Notes under the pieces: model-generated
Told to the model about the DNA's origin: nothing
What the model saw: only the letters and a program-made list of their open reading frames with translations
The model's database searches: none
From: Breviolum minutum Mf 1.05b.01
Lineage: Eukaryota > Sar > Dinophyceae > Suessiales > Symbiodiniaceae
Assembly: GCA_000507305.1 (NCBI GenBank)
Contig: DF241502.1
Coordinates: 1-64,000, forward strand
Reading direction: 5' to 3'
Length of the DNA: 64,000 nt
Program-made: the position numbers and the translations under genes
Part shown: piece by piece, positions 30,511-41,626 of the stretch
Layout of the letters: every line of letters begins with the position of its first letter
How positions within the stretch are numbered: position 1 is the first letter of the stretch

Positions 30511-31161
30511 TAAAAGAGGTACACCCCTGAAAATTAACATGGAACCTGAAAAATGATGGTTGGAAGACTACTTTCCTTTTGGGATGGCCTATTTCCATGG
30601 CTATGTTAGTTTTCAGGGAGAGTAATTGAAAAATCTCTCAGCTCTCAGCTCTTCACGATCCCTTCCCTTCAAACCGAGCTGCACCCAGAAGCCACCACCA
30701 GAAGCACCCTGCAATGGCAGTGTGCCATTCTGGATCCACGTCGTACCCAAGCCCTTTTCAGCACAATGAAAGAGCTTCTTCTCACCTCCCAAACGACCAT
30801 CTGAAAACAAACAAACACGGAAAACTTAAATATCGTTTTGAAAACAAATTCCCCCGAAAATCCATGGTTCGAAAAATTTTCCTTTTGAAATGGTCGCTTT
30901 TTTGGGGACATGTTAATTGTAGGGGGGTACATTCACAGCAATGTTGCACTAGAAGTCTGGAGTTCAGCTTTTTGAGGGGTGATATGTTGAACTGTTGCAG
31001 GAGGTGTAAACATACACCGTCTAGTTGAACCAACCCGTTTGAAAAATATGCTCGGCAAATTGGATCATTTCCCCAGGAAATCGAAGTAAAAACTAAACAA
31101 CATTACAATATAAATCTTTGAAACCACCACCTCGTCTTACATACTGTCTTACATCTATGGG
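30511..31161 (-). CDS. Four-exon gene end, introns all associated with inverted-repeat elements
   Basis: Exons 31131-31161 (PIDVRQYVRR), 30931-31020 (GVCLHLLQQFNISPLKKLN, then SRLLVQHCCE), 30615-30800 (GRLGGEKKLFHCAEKGLG, then TTWIQNGTLPLQGASGGGFW and VQLGLKGRDREELRAERFF) and 30511-30527 (short end, TAA). Phases fit at all three joins: G+AC, T+AT, T+GG. Intron 31021-31130 is a family B element (GT-AG), 30528-30614 a family A element (GA-AG), and 30801-30930 starts with a family A-like arm and ends TGTTTGTTTTCAG. The third exon has the look of a folded enzyme-like or lectin-like domain, but I recognise no family. The gene start lies beyond 31161. Confidence 0.6.
30528..30614 (-). mobile_element. 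Family A element forming a GA-AG intron
   Basis: 87 bp, minus ends CCCT/GAAAACTAACATAG and GTTAATTTTCAG/GGG. The 5' and 3' splice positions are mirror images in the inverted termini. Confidence 0.55.
31021..31130 (-). mobile_element. Family B element forming a GT-AG intron
   Basis: 110 bp, minus ends GTGGTGGTTTC and TTGGTTCAACTAG. The left inverted end is shortened on the plus strand, but both splice dinucleotides remain. Confidence 0.6.
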
Positions 31162-31199
31162 CTTGATTGGTTTTGTATATTACAGTTATTCACCTAGAA

Positions 31200-34100
31200 A
31201 TTGCTGAAGCGATGGGATTTTGCCTTTTTTGTTCGAAGTGTTGGATTTACCGAATCGTGATTCTTCTGTGATTTCTTTTGAGTGCCAAATCCAATTTGAG
31301 AGTGGTTTGCAAGCAAAGCTTACCGTTCTTTAACTATACCCTAGACATCCGAATACCTCTTGAGAACGATGTTTTTTCTGGTATGTTTCTGGGGTCCAAA
31401 CACCTTCTCAGGAGGTGTTTGGATGTTTAGGGATATGTTGAACCGAGATGTTCCACTACTCAACTTTGTTAGAAATTGGTGAGAGGTGAAATTTCATTGC
31501 CAATGGCTCAAAATACAAACTTCACCATCACTGCAAAACACCCTTAAATCCCTTAATGACTAGCCATGCATGACCATTCCGAAATGCACGGACTCCTGGG
31601 AACGATCAGTATCTCCCACCGTAATGGAATTTCGGAAAATCTATCTTCCAAAAAAGCTACTGATTGAAAAATTGTAGATATCTATGGATATGTTGATTCC
31701 CTGGAGGGTTTTTCCCTCCAACCAAAATTTGTTCTCCCTTTTCCAACCGGCGAAAAAAACCCACCTTCCCTTCGCAAAGCGCCATCTCCTCCCAGGCCCA
31801 TATTGGAGGCGCCACCAGCACCACACATGGCGTAGTGGCTACGAACTTCGCCCGAACCTTCCCCTGGCGCAACAAAAAACTGCCATGGCCATGTCTTGGT
31901 TTATCATGGCCCAAGGGGAAAAGAGAGAAAAAAAATGGAAGTAAAGCTAGCCATGGATCCTTGAAGTCATGTTTATAGTTGAAATTGACGTAGTACATCT
32001 TTTACTTTCAGGGGTTGTACGAGCAATATATATATATATATATGTAGATAGAAAGCTTCATTATATACAATTCCAGCTGTTTGGTGCTCAACCCTCTTGT
32101 TGCGACCCTTTTGCTCGTCATTTAGGATCCGGGAAAATGGTCGTTTTTGGTGCCCATGTCATGTGCAAAAATCACGAACACGCAACAGCCCAGTTAGTAT
32201 ATATCCACAAATCCCCAGTTATTATACAGTAATCCAGTTTAGCATATAGCATATATATCCAGTTATAGATATATAAATATATCCACAAAATCTCCAGGAA
32301 AATTCCGACCTGTCCAGTGAACCCGAAGCAATCTTAACGGAACGGGACGGCCGAAGTCCTGCCTAGTCCAGCCGGGCAGCCACGACCCGTAGCGGTCAGC
32401 AAGGAAGCATTGGCCAAAGTCATCACTTCTCCTGTTGAAGCTGAAGCCAAAGGGGTTGAAGCGAAGGTAGGAAGATGTGTGAAGTTCATTTCCCATGGAA
32501 ATTCAGAGTCTCCAGACATGTTCTGAGTTCAATGAAACTGATATGGTATATGTATATTTATATATTTATTTTATATATATATACGTATACCGATTGAAAT
32601 TTAACGTCGATACTAGGATGCCTTTTTTCAAGAATTGAAGAAGTTGAACTGATCTAATTCATCACGCTCACTTTTGCTATACAGTAACATTTCTAGGGTG
32701 TGTATAACATTTCTAGGGTGTGTATACTTCATCGATCTTCTTTATGGGTGTGCAGGTCAGTCATTCCAATTCTTGCAGGATCTTGTAGCAACCCTAGGTG
32801 AGCTCTTTTGCAACATATCATTGCTGTGCTTGCCACCTCGTGTCTCGAAGATTTCAACAAGAATCATCACTTTGCGACCCGCGTTATGTTCGTTGTTCGT
32901 TGGATCGTTTCCTTTACAAGGAAAATACGGTCGGAAAATCAATCAACACAACATGAGGCTACCACCGTTTTTTCAAGTTACCATCTCCATCCCTGAATTT
33001 CAACCAACAAAAAAAAGATACCCCCAACTCCTGCACAGAAGAGAGCCGATCCACTCAGGATTCGTGTCCTTTTTTTTCGCCACTGTTTTTTTTGGGAATC
33101 TGTGGTGCTTTTTTGTGTGTGTATTTCAGCATCACAAAAGTCCATCCAATAAAATGAGTTGTGGGTCAGTTGGTGTTTTTTAGACAAATAGTAGACATCA
33201 ATGGAAGACGTTTTGAAAATGGATGTGCCATAAGGTGCAAATATGTTGTGATATAAAGAGACTAGATTTTTTGTATCTTTGAAAACAAACAACAGTGGCA
33301 TGTAAAAAAAGTCAAGGCGGCATGTATGAATTTAAGATGTCTTGAAGAATTCGAGTTACAACTCTTCACTCTTCGAAACAAAACCTGGATCCTTCACAAT
33401 CCAAGAGGCCGAGGTTTCATTTCCATCTCTTTGGATGCGAAGACCACACTGGTGAACCTTGTGGATCAAAGTTGTCAGAAGCGAAATCGCACTGGAAGCG
33501 ATCCGAACATGGATTGAACATCAACATTTGCTTTTCCACACTGAGATGTGTCAAGTTTTATGTTGCAGTAGTTTCAAAGGATTCGCCATGTTTCACATTA
33601 GATGAGTTGTCGGTGCCACCCTACTTCTGATGTATTTTGCAGCAGATCAATACGAAACAGTCCTTATCATAAGTATCAATGCGAAGCAATCTGATTTTAT
33701 TCCTATTCCTAGGCATCACATAGACATAGTGTGACATAGTCTCATATGCATCGCCGGGCCATCCTCAAACACTGCTATTCGAGTCGTGTTGCATCAGGAT
33801 TTACGATCCAAAGTCCCCAAGTGTCTCCAATTTTTGTTCACAAAAAAAAAACAGAGCAAAACTATGCCAAAAAACTATGAAAACTAGGCTCTCCCAACTC
33901 CACCCTTCCCTGGTAAAGGCTGGACCCCAACCCGTTGTTTCCAGCTGAGTGGCTCTACATAGGGCAACCAGTAGCGTAATTTCCATACCAACTCAGGGGT
34001 AAACGGCCAGTGCTGCAACATCGCACGGCACACATCCTCCCGGTCCGGCCTCAGGTGCACACGGTCCTACCTACCTGGTGATGGCAACCAGAACTCCGGC

Positions 34101-34850
34101 GTTTACTCACCAGTTGAGGGTTGATATAGTTGAAATCCCATTATTTTACCGGGGTTTTTTAACCACCATCCTACAGGTGGTTGGGAAATGGGATTTCTGA
34201 ACCATCAACAGTATCACTGTGAGATAAAAAATCTATTGTATGGTAGATTAAAGGGCAAGCTTTAGCCTAAAAATGACTCAAATTCTGCATATACATAAAT
34301 ACATACAATCATATAACCAAAGAATATATACAAATATGATATGTGACATGTGTATATTAATAAAAACCACATGGCACGTTTTTTTTGGGCAGGGCTTGCG
34401 CCCACTGTGTCGCAAGAACATCATTTTACCCACGCTTTCGTCAATGTCAAAGGGACATTCTTGGAGCTTAAGTGAAGTTGTCTTTCCAAATGCCCAACTG
34501 AAAGTCAACAACCTCTGGGAGAAAAAAACAAAAAACAAACGATCGCCTTACGCGGATCGTCGTCCAATCATCATTGTTCAGGGGCGAGCTGTTAAATTTC
34601 GGGGCAGTAGCCTTTTCAACTACGTCAAAACTGGGGGGGATTCTAACTTTAACTTAGCGTAGCTTAAGGACCCCTGGTCAACGAGAAAATGTTCAAGCAT
34701 CAAACATCAAGTGTTGTGAAAACAGCCCAGCCATATCGAATCCAAGCATCGCAGGGCGGTTGTTACCTCGACATGTTTTCTACCAAAATTCCAGACGCAG
34801 TGAAAAATCAGCGATCTTTTTCGGCCCTGAAAAAGAGATCCCCTGGTATA
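31200..34850. other. Gene-poor stretch with weak exon candidates
   Basis: Includes AT-rich runs (32025-32045, 32560-32585), a 20-base direct repeat ACATTTCTAGGGTGTGTATA (about 32688-32727), a family C-like fragment (about 34095-34222), and two minus segments that may be exons: 31780-31860 (FVATTPCVVLVAPPIWAWEE) and 32334-32519 (two overlapping open frames). None has both borders and phase support. Confidence 0.3.
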
Positions 34851-34862
34851 TCACAGCTGCTG

Positions 34863-34974
34863 CACCCTCCCTGAAACCAACACTTCGCACCTGAAAAGAT
34901 GCCATCAAAAAAAAGGAAAGCAATCTTCCAAGCATCAATCTTCAGGTGCGAACTATTATATAGTTTCAGGGGCG
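34863..34974. mobile_element. Family A element, diverged
   Basis: ACCCTCCCTGAAACCAACAC to TATATAGTTTCAGGGGCGAG with an inner inverted GCACCTGAA / TTCAGGTGC pair. Confidence 0.65.
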
Positions 34975-35513
34975 AGTTCCTCTCCCAAAAACAAACTTTC
35001 TTTTTGGAAATACTGCGGAGGCTTAGAAGACTAGCGATTAAATTGATTACCTCCTTTCTTTTGTTCAAAAATTAACCCATTGGATTGAGTGTTTGACCAT
35101 CGGGATTTTTCTGACAGCTGTGTGATCGTCCCTTTCTTCGTGCTTGTTCCATAGCATTTGCCAATCAGAAACCGGTTGTTTTTTTTTGGAGGGGTGAGGG
35201 GGTTCAACTTGGCATCAATCGATGAACATCAAAAAAAAGATGCAAGAATTCTGGGAATCTATGCTCGGTTCCCTAGAAATAAGACATAAAGACTACGTAT
35301 TTCAGGGGAGAAGAAAAAAGGGGGGGCTCCTTGCAGGAGGGAAATTTCCATGAAGAAAAATTGACAAGACACTGTTTTTTGGGCTGCAATGTCTTGATGA
35401 GGTGTCGTAACCTTTGTTGTAAAGATGTCCCGAAAATGAAATCCGTAGACATTGAAGGTCAACGCGCTACCGTATATGATGAAGACGGGTCACTTCCCAT
35501 GGCCTTATATTTT

Positions 35514-35658
35514 ACCCCCCCCTCCTACAACAGAAAAAATACAAACCCGAAGTTTAACAGTTCTCCCCTGAAAGATGATGGTTGGAAGACGATCCTTTCC
35601 TTTTGGTATGGTATATTTTCAGGGGCGAAAATGTTAAATCTTCCAGGGACTAAAAACA
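35514..35658. mobile_element. Family A-related element, rearranged
   Basis: Contains GAAGTTTAACAGTTCTCCCC, the common middle GATGATGGTTGGAAGACGAT, and the end TTTTCAGGGGCGAAAATGTTA. Boundaries uncertain. Confidence 0.5.
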
Positions 35659-36502
35659 CCACGAGTCCCCCATGGTTGCGCGACGAGGCCACAACTTCTT
35701 CCAATGACTTCCACACGAAAATCCATCGCAAAAGCCACATTTTGGGAGGCCAATGCTAGGCTGTCCAAAGACCAACTGCCACCCAAAGAACCAATGTTGG
35801 CCTTCCCAGCTGGATGATTAGAAATAGTCGTGTGTATTTAATGTAAATATACGTATATCTATATCTATATATTTCTATATGTACAATATGTACACCTGCG
35901 TGCAAAAAAATGGTTGGAAATGGAATTATCCGCCTGAAAACGCTAAACATGAAGTGCAGCTTCATAAACGATCTGGTCAAATGAAAAACAGCATCATTGA
36001 TCACATACTGTCACCACTATATCCCCCCAAAACAAACTTGAACATTGAAACTTCATGGAAAATTCCTAAGACAGTCCCAACAGCTGGTCAACTTCGAGAA
36101 CATTTAACCAGACAGATTCGTCAACTTCTTCCATCATTCTGGACCTCCCCTTGTATACTACATCGGGGTTCCATCAGATTGTTTGATTCTTTGAGGTGGT
36201 CACTTTTGGTGTTTGACCGTCCCCCATCAAATCCTTCAATAAAAACCAAGCATGAAAAAAAAAGTAGAAATCTGGTTAACTTTGAGTGTTCAAACACTCT
36301 GTTGCCTTCCATTATGCTGGTTGGTTAGTACAGATCCTTCATCCTTTAAGTATGGTTTATGAAATAATCTTCATACAACTGGGAAAGCTAGCGTGTTGAG
36401 TCTGGAAACCTGTGTGTGTGTGTGTGAGTCCCCTTTTTTTTAACTGCAGGGTTCATCTCTACAGCAAAACACCAAAGTCAACTGGTCACTGTCAAAGGGA
36501 AA

Positions 36503-36645
36503 AGTTGGGTACCCCTTGGGAGAGTATCGGAGATATATACCAACATATACCACCTATATATGGGTCATATAATGGTATAAGTAGTGCAATATCGGGCAAT
36601 ATTTTGGGAACAACTGCGATCAGGTACCCTCCCAAGGGTACCCAA
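36503..36645. repeat. Inverted repeat with GGGTACCCTTGGGAG ends
   Basis: Left GTTGGGTACCCCTTGGGAGA pairs with right CTCCCAAGGGTACCCAAA; interior rich in TATA. Distinct from families A-G. Confidence 0.65.
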
Positions 36646-36666
36646 ATTTTCCCTATGATCAATGGA

Positions 36667-36818
36667 GTTTCCTGGTTCCCTTAATAAGTGGTAGGTAGCA
36701 TATAATAACCCAATTGGCAATATATAAGTGGTATATAAGTGGTATGTACTGCCAATTGGGTGATTATATATACAATATAGATATATATCACCTACCACCT
36801 ATTAAGGGAACCAGAAAC
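36667..36818. repeat. Inverted repeat with GGTTCCCTTAATA ends
   Basis: Ends GTTTCCTGGTTCCCTTAATA and TATTAAGGGAACCAGAAAC are inverted copies; inside, CCCAATTGGCA and TGCCAATTGGG form a second nested inverted pair. Follows the previous repeat within 25 bases. Confidence 0.75.
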
Positions 36819-36854
36819 AGCTGTTGATATGATCATTTGCGAAACAAGAGACAT

Positions 36855-36970
36855 CTATATGAGCCAAGGCTGTAAGATTGGCACCACGCGCGATCCTGCG
36901 CGATCGATCGAGAAGTGGAGGAAAGCTCTATCCATTCCAAGGCTGGGGCTAACCAAAATTAAACATGATA
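36855..36970 (-). CDS. Probable terminal exon after a family C element
   Basis: Directly follows the minus-strand end AACCATCAAACAG of the C element at 36971-37101. One frame reads SCLILVSPSLGMDRAFLHFS then IDRAGSRVVPILQPWLI to a TAG at 36855. The matching frame upstream of the element contains a stop, while the frame that is open upstream (MSGSRFELI) gives only a few residues here. So coding is likely but the phase test fails. Confidence 0.35.
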
Positions 36971-37101
36971 CTGTTTGATGGTTCAGAAATCCAGCTAACC
37001 AGTTGAGGGAACGGTAGTTTATCCCATTCTTTACAGCGTTTTTTTAGCACCATCCTAACGGTGGTTGGGAATGGGATTTCTGAACCATCAACCGTATCAA
37101 C
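36971..37101. mobile_element. Family C element
   Basis: GTTTGATGGTTCAGAAATCC to GGATTTCTGAACCATCAACC, with an inner segment GTGGTTGGGAATGGGATTTC shared with 34095 and 41308. Confidence 0.75.
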
Positions 37102-37190
37102 TCAAAACGGGACCCGCTCATAATCATCAAATAAAAGACAACCCCAAGTCTCCTTCTTTTTACAAAAAAAAAATCCCTTGGATGCCTGGA

Positions 37191-37307
37191 CTATTTTGGC
37201 ATCCGGGCATACAGTTCAGTTGACAGTACGTTGGTCACCAAGTTCAACGGGCCGGAAAAGCCCCAACAAAAATCCCCATTGACTTTTTTCGCCATGGCCA
37301 TGGCTTT
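37191..37307 (-). CDS. Probable terminal exon after a family B element
   Basis: Starts exactly after the minus-strand B end CCACCAACCAG. Reads KAMAMAKKVNGDFCWGFSGP then LNLVTNVLSTELYARMPK to TAG at 37191. A second frame (HGHGEKSQWGFLLGLFRPVE) is also open. Upstream of the element, PKIFVGTPKKL is open to the donor CTAA/GTGGTGG; it matches the second frame. Function unknown. Confidence 0.4.
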   Translation of the reverse strand, partial: KAMAMAKKVNGDFCWGFSGPLNLVTNVLSTELYARMPK

Positions 37308-37407
37308 CTGGTTGGTGGTTGAACCAACCCATCTGAAAAATATTAGTAAAAATGGGTTCATCTTCCCCAACTAGGGGTGAAAATAAAAAAATATTTGAAA
37401 CCACCAC
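37308..37407 (-). mobile_element. Family B element, candidate GT-AG intron
   Basis: 100 bp, minus ends GTGGTGGTTTC and CCACCAACCAG. Confidence 0.6.
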
Positions 37408-37890
37408 TTAGCTTTTTTGGTGTACCAACAAAAATCTTCGGATCCCAAAAAAATCTTCGGACCCAATTTTTTTTTGTGAACGTGACACCTAGATCTGGGT
37501 ACCTGTTGATGGCTGAAAATTCGGAAAAAAACAGTTGAGGTTTGGTAGCTTATCCCACCCAAAAACCCGCATCCTTGGGCCTAAAAACGGCGAACCCTCA
37601 ACCATCCGGATACCAAACTTTTCCCTTCACCCAGGCCTTGCTGCTAAAAAGAGACGTTGGCTTTCAAGCCTGATTCCTTTTGATGTCAGCCTGGTGGCAC
37701 TGGTGGCTTCTAATAACCATGCAGTTGTGGTATACCATTACTTCACAAAACATGGCAATGGATATCCCTTTAAAAAGCAAAACATCTGTCAACTATACCA
37801 ACTATACATAACATATACATAACTATACGGCCAGGCTCCTTCGTTTGCCCCGGCTCCGAAATAAGCTTGATAACCGGTGCAGATAAATAA

Positions 37891-38236
37891 CCAATCCCTA
37901 AATTAAAAACCCTACGCGTGGTCTCTAATTAGCGTACTTTGAAGGGTACAGTGGAACCATGAAACCCCAAACCAATCCCTAAATCTAAACCCTAAACGTG
38001 CTCTCTAGCGTTCTTTCCGGGGTGCAGTACAAACATGAAACCCCAAACCAATCCCTAAAATTTAAAACCCTAAACGTGGTCTATAGCGTGCTTTAAGGGA
38101 GGCAGTACAAACATGAAACCCCAAACCAATCCCTAAAATTTAAAACCCTAAACGTGGTCTCTAGCGTGCTTTAAGGGAGGCAGTACAAACATGAAACCCC
38201 AAACCAATCCCTAAATTTAAAACCCTAAACGTGGAG
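37891..38236. repeat. Tandem minisatellite with CCCTAAA telomere-like motifs
   Basis: Four full units of 81, 76, 78 and 78 bases (starts 37891, 37972, 38048, 38126) and a partial fifth at 38204. Each unit has CCAATCCCTAAA then AAACCCTAAACGTG and ends ATGAAACCCCAAA. Units 3 and 4 differ by one base. CCCTAAA matches the plant-type telomere repeat also used by dinoflagellates, but here it is interstitial and one copy per unit. Confidence 0.9.
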
Positions 38237-39172
38237 TGTGGTATGTGTTTGAAGGTGCACCAATCCCTAAATTGTGGGACCTTGGGCAAACGAAGGCGCC
38301 TGTGGGTAACTACACCATTAGGGTGTGTCACAAAATTTGGAACCTTGAAATCCATGGCTTTTCCAAAAAAAAACACATCAACCACAACATAACTTTTGGC
38401 ACCAAAACTTATGCCCTCCATCAAAATCATCAAAGTTAAGGCTGGAATTCCTGAGCCCTTACCATCCTTACCCGAGTCTGGGCGGATCCGGCTCTACTGT
38501 GTTGTCCACCGTGAGCAGGTTCCTTGAAAATGGCAAACGGGGTGGGTAAGGCGGTTGTTCCCTGACCTATATAACCCATTTATAGTTGGCCTATGTTAGG
38601 CGAAGAATTCGGGGCACTCAGCATATCCACAAATTCCTCGTGACAGAATGGATCCACAAAAGGTGTATATATGATATATATTTTTGTATGTGTGTGTGTA
38701 GTCTGTACATCTTGCAAATACCGCAAATATATGTATATATATATATATATACATATATGCATTATCATTGGAATGTATATATTATATATATATATAAGAT
38801 TCTTGGTAAACCCTCGGTCCTGTTCAATTCAGATTGACTAAATTGTGTAGTCGTTGGTTTTTTCTCGATTTCCGTTCTGTTGTGACCTTGTTTAGGATTC
38901 CTCTGCGGATGTCTGTTCGATGAAAAAAAGGAAGGATTGAACCTACCTGTCAATGCATATCTTTGAAAGCAAACCCCACCCCAGCTGATCCAAGTTCTGT
39001 CTCCTGAGTCAATCTACCTTTCATCATGTATCTGCTTTTTTTCAGGAGTTGTATGGAATTTTACCATTTACTTTCACCTAGGTATTGTTTTTTTTCATGA
39101 TTCTCTTTGCAACTCAGCAGTTGTTAACCCAGTCATACTGCAAAAATTGTTCTGCATGGCAAGGTTACCACA

Positions 39173-39400
39173 TCACAATCCTTCTCCCACTGGGCAGTGT
39201 TTGAAGCCAAAGCTTTGGGTGAGTTCTTTGAAGGCCAATAAAAAATCCTGAATCCGAAAGACCCAACCGATCTGGAAGATCTTTCCACCTTCATTTACCT
39301 TTATCTCTTGCACGCGAATCAGGCCAAATCCTTCCAGAAAAACAAGGGCCCCACCAAGGGTGTAAGGGTTATCATGGGTGATTAACATTGAACCATCCAA
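39173..39400 (-). CDS. Probable exon or gene end, unknown protein
   Basis: The minus frame reads MLITHDNPYTLGGALVFLEG then FGLIRVQEIKVNEGGKIFQI and FKELTQSFGFKHCPVGEG with a stop at 39173. Well-balanced composition over 75 codons. Upstream border unclear. The minus exons at 40140-40258 and 40461-40983 could belong to the same gene. Confidence 0.4.
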   Translation of the reverse strand: MDGSMLITHDNPYTLGGALVFLEGFGLIRVQEIKVNEGGKIFQIGWVFRIQDFLLAFKELTQSFGFKHCPVGEGL

Positions 39401-40139
39401 GAAAGTTACAACACAAATTTAGGGACCCTAGAGCACACCCGAGGCAACGCCCCCGTTCGCCAACAATGAAAGGAATATTCTTGTTTTGCCAACGCTGTAG
39501 GTTCCAAGTTTTGGTCAACCAAAGGTGTGTTGAACCAAGAACCTTAGACTAAGAACCCCATTCTCTCTCAATTTCTCCAACCATCCCAATTTTTCAACCG
39601 TTCATATTTCTTGCTAACCTCCACCGTTGGGTTGGAACGTACCCGAGTCATGCCATGTGGCGCGTTAATCTCCAGGTCTTTTTCCATGACTTCCAAGACC
39701 TCTCAGGGGTGGGATTCCGACGACCTTTTTGCCCGATGGCCGACTAATTAAAAAGAACCTAGGGGTTTTATCTGCCTTGTTGACTATTTTTCGGATCCTG
39801 TTTTGAATGATTCATTACTATTTTGGATGATTAAAAAAAACACCATTAATGATCCATTGAAAAATTGAATCATGTTGGTAATTAGAAGTGTCCATTTAAT
39901 CTATTAATACACCCATTTAATCCCAGTTTCGATGATTAAAATTCCTTTTACTCTAACAAAAAAAGTCGACGATTCGGTCAAAAGTTATGGATTTGGAATC
40001 GTCGACGTCCAAGGTTTTCGTCAATGGCAGCCACCCCTCTCGAAAATAACATGAGCAATGAAAAAAAACCTGGTTGGTTGGGTTATACTGGGGGTTATAC
40101 TGCCCGGTTATATAGGGAGTACACCACTATAAGGATCCC

Positions 40140-40258
40140 TATTACAGTAACTGGCTTGCTGATTGCTGATATCTCGGCTTGAAAAGGAACGAGTCGAATC
40201 TTCCAAAGCTTCAGCAATGTGAGAAACCACCCTGACAGAAGATTTTTCCATGGAACCT
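40140..40258 (-). CDS. Probable exon, unknown protein
   Basis: After acceptor CTTCCCAG the frame reads GSMEKSSVRVVSHIAEALED then STRSFSSRDISNQQASYC. Ser-rich, no stops in 119 bases. The acceptor is good; the donor is not clear (GT at about 40139 is absent). Confidence 0.35.
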
Positions 40259-40460
40259 GGGAAGGTTAACCATGGAACCTGAGAAGGTGAAAACCCCCAA
40301 AAAAAGAGGTCCAAAATCATCTGAATCAAAAAAATTGGAAATCTCAGGTTCATAGGTTCTATGTGAAAATCTTCGGGGCTGTCGAAGATTTGTTTTTTTC
40401 GAAGTTGCTGCGATAAAATTGGCTGCCTTATTTGAATCTCTGATTCAGTGGGCACCGAGC

Positions 40461-40983
40461 CTAAAGCACCAACAAAACAAAACCGAAACGACACATTTGA
40501 AACTGCGATGTTTCCAAACAAAAAATGGAAAACCCATGGGGAATGTCAAAAATTGGATAACTAGTTGGTGGTTTTTCAGCAACCCATTTGAAAAAAATAT
40601 GCGCTTGGCTGGACCGTCCAATTGGATCATTCTTTCCCGGTGAAAATTCAAAAAAAAATCTTGGAAACCACCGGTCTAGATACAAACTTTGTAGCACTTT
40701 GAGATATGGATGTTTCCTAAATTGTGGTACTCCCAAAACACCCCAAAATGATCATTTTTAGTAGGAAAACCCCATCGTTGTTGGGTACCAACATTTTAGG
40801 AAACCTCCATATCTATTCGTTGGAGTTTAACAGCTTCCAGTCTTCGGGGTTTTTCCGCCTTGATACGAAATTCCGGTTCCCCGCCACAACACTGAGGCAA
40901 AGGCCCCCAAAACTCCAGTCCCAGTGACCCGAAACACACTCTTGCCAGTAATGTGGACCGTGCCCTGGTGACATGCAATGACC
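40461..40983 (-). CDS. Multi-exon coding stretch with family D and B introns
   Basis: Exon a (40805 to about 40983) reads STLLARVCFGSLGLEFWGPL then EPEFRIKAEKPRRLEAVKLQ and RIDME. The D element 40717-40804 follows, then a 45-base exon b (40672-40716), the B element 40561-40671 and exon c (from 40560). In phase 0 exon b reads ETSISQSATKFVSRP and c ends after a few codons; in another phase b+c read KHPYLKVLQSLYLDR and YPIFDIPHGFSIFCLETSQF. The first agrees with exon a; the second gives a longer end. Splice positions are the same for both. Confidence 0.45.
40561..40671 (-). mobile_element. Family B element, candidate GT-AG intron
   Basis: 111 bp, minus ends GTGGTTTCCAAG and ACCACCAACTAG. Only 45 bases separate it from the D element. 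Confidence 0.6.
40717..40804 (-). mobile_element. Family D element, candidate GT-AG intron
   Basis: 88 bp, minus ends GGAG/GTTTCCTAAAATG and CACAATTTAG/GAAAC. Same length as the copy at 5529-5616. Confidence 0.6.
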
Positions 40984-41307
40984 TCAGGGCAAAGTCAAGC
41001 TTTTGACAAAAATGATTAAAGGGAAATCATAGGGAAAATCTGGTTTTTACTGGGGATGGCCAGCCAATACTTAGTAAATGGATGATAACTTATAACCATT
41101 ATTTATAACCCCTATATAAGCAGGTTGTAAGTCCCCTAAATGGGTTATTAACCAACTTACTAACTCGTTACTAACTTCCATGGACACCCATAGTAGGGGA
41201 CATGTTTTTCCACGTGAGCCCCCTACCAGGGGAGCAAAAATGCTTGCTAAAGGTTGATTCTGGTTGACGTGCTTCACTAAACGACATTGATCGCATGTAA
41301 CCAGAAA

Positions 41308-41626
41308 TCCGGCAAACTCACCAGTTGAGGTAACGGTAGTTTATACCACTGTTTACAAGGTTTGAGCACCATCCAAACGGTGGTTGGGAATGGGATTTCT
41401 GAACCATCTGTCCAGTATCACTGCCAGCAATCTCCCCCTCGGCCACTAAGCACCCAACTATTGGCTGAAAAAAACGGTATGGATGTATGTATCATTATAT
41501 CTATATATTTATTTACACCCCCAAAAAACTAACATGGATATCCAAAATTTGACCATATTTGAAAGGATATATAGGTCTACATGTTTCCAAACGATCATTT
41601 TTGGTATCTATGTTAGATTTAGGGAG
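41308..41626. mobile_element. Family C fragment and family A element
   Basis: A C copy lacking its left arm (about 41308-41421) is followed by an A copy at about 41514-41626 (TACACCCCCAAAAAACTAAC ... TATGTTAGATTTAGG). No coding flanks seen between 41000 and 42800. Confidence 0.55.

Noticed and set aside
37891-38236. CRISPR array
   Set aside because: The repeat units are contiguous and the whole unit is repeated, with no unique spacers; context is eukaryotic.
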